A stretch of 64,000 nucleotides of DNA from Adiantum capillus-veneris. Lineage: Eukaryota; Streptophyta; Polypodiopsida; Polypodiales; Pteridaceae. This document shows, piece after piece, positions 59,816-64,000 of the stretch (position 1 is its first letter; each line of letters begins with the position of its first letter). The translations under genes and the position numbers were made by a program. Location: NCBI GenBank assembly GCA_014529385.2, contig CM043949.1, positions 142,919,858-142,983,857 on the forward strand. Direction: 5' to 3'. The notes under the pieces are model-generated. The model saw only the letters and a program-made list of their open reading frames with translations. It ran no database searches and was not told where the DNA came from.

Positions 59816-60039
59816 AGTACCATCAGCTTGCTTAAAAGGAAAAACAAAAAACAAAAAAGTGATTCTATGTATCCTTCCCTATCAAAATTATGATCTTTTG
59901 AAAGGGCGGGGGAACTGAACATGCTAATCTCCACCCAGCCATGCCCTATATAGGCCCTTGGCCTTCTAAATATAGGGACCCCCTTGACTGCATGTCCGTC
60001 CTGGCCCTTCGCCATGCCCGGTCTTACCCTTGGCATGAC

Positions 60040-60057
60040 ATTACTCCCCCCTTGGAG
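60040..60057 (-). promoter_or_regulatory. Polypurine tract and LTR start of a further minus-strand element
   Basis: The minus strand reads AAGGGGGGAGTAA then TGTCATGCC, the usual junction at the 3' end of many plant Gypsy chromoviruses. Upstream codons (EDEN-like acidic end) and a TATATAGG within 100 bp downstream fit. No pol is visible to the right, so this is an LTR remnant. Confidence 0.55.
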
Positions 60058-60596
60058 AAGCGTTTTCGTCCTTGAAAACAAGAGTGATGATACACTAATG
60101 TTTTCTATAGTGGCATCCTTCATGGATCCAACTGTATGGTTGATCGGAACACGGTTCAACATGAGGTTCAATGAAACCAAGAGTAACATCTTGATTTTTC
60201 ACATTGTTGTCCATTTGCAACCGTCTTGTGTTGGCGATTCCTATCTAATCATAGTGTGTAGACTCCATTTAGAGCACACATGAGTATGAAAAACAAGTTA
60301 TCACACAAAGATGTACCCTAAAGAGTACCTCTTTTCACTTTCCATGAAAGTAACTTGCTAACATAGTTCATCAACCAAGTTGAAGTCCTTGACTTGTTTT
60401 CCAGCAGTAAACAACCCCACCATAACTAGTGTTCAAGGTTGAGAACTTGATTTATGCATGAAGAGACTACACCTAGTCGCAACATGCTTTAACTTATGGT
60501 AAGCAAACTCCAAGTAGAGCAATAAATGCTTACTGATTGGATCGCTTGGTGCTAATGTACGCACTTTGCATATCCTTCAGCACAAGATTACAGTTT

Positions 60597-60666
60597 GTAA
60601 TCTACCTATCCCCTTGGATAACTAACAGTACTGAGGTTATCCCCTTGGATAACTGACAGTACTGAG
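60597..60666 (+). repeat. Short tandem duplication, about 34 bp
   Basis: TATCCCCTTGGATAACT followed by ACAGTACTGAGG occurs twice in succession. Confidence 0.85.
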
Positions 60667-61650
60667 GTGTGTTTTCCCTCACGGTTTACACAGAGTCTTC
60701 CCAGATGACTGGTAAATGGAAATCACAATATCGTGTAACATTGTTGAGGAATCAACAATGTCCGGAGTAACCATCATGGTTATCTTGAAAATTCCACAAA
60801 CATCCAAACCAAACCATGACTTCTATTGGTGATTAGTAGACCCAAAAGTAATCTCATAGAGATACTACATATAGAGTGTAAAATGCTTCATAAGCCACAA
60901 CTTGAGGAATATGCATGCCGTTACAAATCAGCCTTTGCTAAACACTAGGACCCATAACACCTAGTGTGCATGCATTTAGCAAAAAACAGATCCGAACCTG
61001 TATACCTGTGGTAATTCTTGCCAATATTTATGGCAAATGTGATGCACCTAGCACACATTAAAAGGAATGTAAATAGTTCTGAAAAGAAACTAAATACTTT
61101 CAGTTGCAATCTTTTGCAAGCTTTGCTGAAACGTCTGAACCATAATAGAAGGTGAAACAAAAGTCACTTCTAGGTGCAAACAATGAAACTTTTTCATTAA
61201 CAACTCATAGCCTTGCTATATCCTAAAACAACCATCTGTCATGTTGTTTAGCTTCACTTGTACCGTAATAAGTCATGCTAAGTATCCGACAATTTTTGGC
61301 CACCGAAATTGCTCCTGATACATCGTGCAAAAAATGGTTTAGAAAACAGATTTGACCAGCACATAGGGACCTTGTCCTGACACATACTTGAAATAGTGGG
61401 CGCCAGTGTCAGTCCCAGAGACTCATATTCGCCACATGTGGAATATATCTCAACTAAGGATGTCTGAGAAAAGAACATCCTACAAGTACAAGATGTACTT
61501 GTGTGTCGAGGTAACTCTAAATACTATGCGACAAGAGTGAGAGGGACCCTCATTCATTGCTCCACACTAGCTAAACCGAACTCCTTGAGTCCCTAGACCA
61601 TGTTGTATCCCATGTGACAACATGTTCCAAATCGAATCCTACAAGTGGAT
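60600..61650 (-). repeat. Dispersed repeat copy 2 (inverted relative to 43440-44750)
   Basis: The reverse complement matches blocks of 43440-44750 in the same order (see that entry). The similarity is moderate and interrupted, so it is an old family. No coding capacity seen. Confidence 0.7.
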
Positions 61651-64000
61651 TCGTAACAGCATAATGTACATTGGACACTACGGCCCAAAATACTTGTTTT
61701 GACATTTGGCATGGCCCTGAAATATTCAAATGTATTTAAGCGACTTGAAAAAACCAAGCAATGCATACTAAAAACTGGAATAACACCAAATCAATAGATG
61801 CGTACTGGAGATTGAACTGAATGTTCACTTACCCGTATTCAAATACAGAGGAACACGTCGTCCACGTGTGAAAAAACAAGCAACATTGCACTAGAAACCC
61901 TGGGTGTTGCCTTCGTAATCCAAACCCGTTGGGTAGAAGCTACATAGTCAAACGCCTTGGTAAGACCCTTTGTAGAACTGCGCAACTAGCACGTAACGGT
62001 AAGCAACCTAGTTAACCGTGTACAGAATGATGAGAATCAACTTAAAAAGCTGAATTTTTCCGCTACCGCGTGGTAGATTGCGGAATTATTTCCTTGAAAG
62101 TATAATGGCAAAGATCAAACTGTGATCCTCCATGACCATGGGATGATTTAGTGAGCACTCGCCGGATTGTACCTCAAAACTATGATGCCATAGACACTCG
62201 TAGTGCTATAGAGAGAGCAAGAAATCCACACAAATGAGATGCCTAGCTCGTATCAACATCCCTGTTGTCTCAACTATTTGTTGACTATAGACCCCATGGT
62301 ATAGATCAACTGATGTAAGTGCAAGAGTATCGAGAACTCAACTTGAGCATTGCACTAGAAACATTTATAGTGCGAAAATGACACCCTAGACATCCGTACT
62401 GACAAGACTCTTACTTGTCCAGTAATATCGATGTGTACTTCCCTGGGTAGAGCTGTTCGATCTTGAAAACAATCACCCAAAGAATGCCAGTAGTTAGGTC
62501 TTACCCTTGGGCTGACAATGGCTCTTAGCCAATGTAGCTCATAGCCATGATGCAAATTAGTGTTCAATGGACAAACCGATGAATACTAATTTGAGTAGCA
62601 TCTTAGTCACGTGTTAGCTGAGAGGTAGAGCACCTTGGTTCAGGCTGACTCACGAGCAAAACATGTATCAAAATGTTTTGTAGACGATTTTCATTGTTCC
62701 CGTAAAAAGAGAGAGAAAGAGAGAGAGAACACGAGCATGCTGGGCTGCGGAACTTTCCTTAAGGTTTTAGAGGGTGTACGCAAGCTGTGTGCTCTTACAC
62801 ATCTTATGTATAGCTATTATCAAATGCTGCTTGATCAAAGCAACAAGTTAACATACCTATTGACTGCCCTTGGCAGTGAAAGGCATAACATCGTATATTA
62901 TGGGTGTTGACTTGGGTTTTAGCTCATAGCCAAGGAATTTTCTTGTCTTTTACAATCTATAGATGCTTGGGTGGGATCATGCCCCAATACATATAGAGAT
63001 AGTGGTGGACAGAGCCTTGCTCCTTGGATAAAACATGATTGATGTACCCCTTTTAGAATCGACCTTGTTGACATGGCCTATTTTACTTGTACTCCTAGGT
63101 AACCTTGCCTTGTTGGAGCACCATAACATTCCTGGTATGGGGTAGTGTTGTTGGAGACCTGCTCCTTAGTCCAAATTGTGGTAACCACCAACTAAATCGG
63201 ACGGAATGAACTGACCATGGTAGTCGCTCAGGCACCATGGCCAAGATTAAAATAATTACAGGCTCCTGCAATACCATCATATGCACAAAGCTATGAAAAG
63301 ACAAGAAGATGAAACTTAAACCTCATAATCCATCTGTGTGCGGATGCACCATGAAGTATCTCCCAGATACAAACATCCTTCGACATGTACCGATTTTTGT
63401 CCAAAAATCCTTGAAGCCACGAACTTGTCGTGCAAGGTGCTCATTCAAATTTTTGATAACAAAACTCTTAATTTACCTCAATTCCCGCGTCTTGAATCAA
63501 CCAATAACATCATCCTTGTGGTAATCTCTTTGTCAGGATTGCTCCATGCTGGAAGACATGGCCTTGCCATTGGCTTCCCAATTGCGAAGACGAACATGAC
63601 TTTCATCCGCCATGGAAACCCATGGATGAGCGGCAATTGTGCTCCAGCAGCTTGTGTTTGGGCCCACCATGGCAAAACCCTGCACCTGAGATGTCTTGCA
63701 GAGCTTGTGAGGACGGTGGCCTTTGGTGCATGATGACATGCAACAAGATGTAGCCTCGCATGCATAGCATGGGCTGCAGCCCTTAGCAAGAGTGGGTGCC
63801 CAAAATAGGGCGCCCAACCCTAGATTCCAAAAAATAAAATTAAAAATTAACGTGTAAGTTTTGCCTAGCCATGGCGTTGCACAGAGCCATCAACGAGGAG
63901 AGAGAAAATGGTGATGGCGCCCTCCATGGGTCTCCGTTGCAGGCGAGCCTTTGACAAGATGTACTGGCACTGCCATGGCGATTCCATCAAGCTTAGCCAG
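61651..64000. other. Spacer, no supported gene
   Basis: Overlapping short ORFs at 63338-63817 on both strands show no recognisable domain. A GA tract lies at 62708-62727. Nothing else identified. Confidence 0.45.

Noticed and set aside
62612-62650. tRNA-like A-box (TTAGCTGAGAGGTAGAGCA) and GGTTCA B-box-like word
   Set aside because: The two boxes are only about 20 bp apart, and I could not build a cloverleaf or an anticodon arm.
63338-63817. Overlapping ORFs of about 100-130 codons on both strands near the right edge
   Set aside because: No domain or protein-like motif, several frames open at once in a G+C-richer patch; chance ORFs most likely.

Overview
The window looks like the repeat-filled intergenic DNA of a large land-plant nuclear genome. 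No intact host gene is visible. It is a nest of LTR retrotransposons (Ty3/Gypsy and Ty1/Copia) of different ages, long AT-rich spacers, very long (CT/GA)n, (CA)n and poly-G tracts, and many local tandem duplications. The only recognisable host sequence is a broken fragment of a 20S proteasome beta-5 subunit gene. Gypsy elements with plant-type tRNA-Asp-like primer sites and a double RNase H pol support a plant. A fern or another large-genome lineage is plausible, but the species cannot be read from this sequence.

Layout. (1) 1-11957, minus strand: element E1, a decayed Ty3/Gypsy element running off the left edge. In transcription order it has a 929-bp 5' LTR (11029-11957), a primer site, a leader with 24-bp palindromes, gag with two zinc knuckles, protease, RT, RNase H and integrase. 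An extra reading frame after integrase carries a second retropepsin-like domain. (2) 11958-13174: relic E4, an old dual-RNase-H Gypsy. (3) 13175-22820, plus strand: element E3, a younger Tat-like Gypsy with dual RNase H, inserted into E4; its 3' LTR is cut short. (4) 22821-24446: Copia relic E6. (5) about 25765-31238, plus strand: element E2, which shares E1's LTR family in the opposite orientation. It has no visible gag-pol. It has four 24-bp palindromes spaced 284-285 bp apart, then one roughly 1,160-codon broken reading frame (novel domain plus coiled coils), a polypurine tract and the 3' LTR. (6) 31245-49999: an RT relic, microsatellites, tandem duplications, a further LTR/primer-site junction near 42460 and a dispersed repeat at 43.4-44.75 kb. 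(7) 50360-53132: the proteasome pseudogene, and on the minus strand a divergent relative of the E2 architecture: different 24-bp palindromes spaced about 283-292 bp apart upstream of a homologue of E2's first ORF. (8) 54218-58442, minus strand: decayed Copia E7. (9) 59429-64000: gag and LTR relics and the inverted partner of the 43.4-kb repeat.

The most interesting signal is the E2-type architecture: regularly spaced long palindromes followed by a large ORF of unknown function. It recurs in a second lineage where spacing and ORF homology are kept but the palindrome sequence has changed, as expected for a co-evolving binding site. The post-integrase retropepsin-like domain of E1 is the second most interesting feature.
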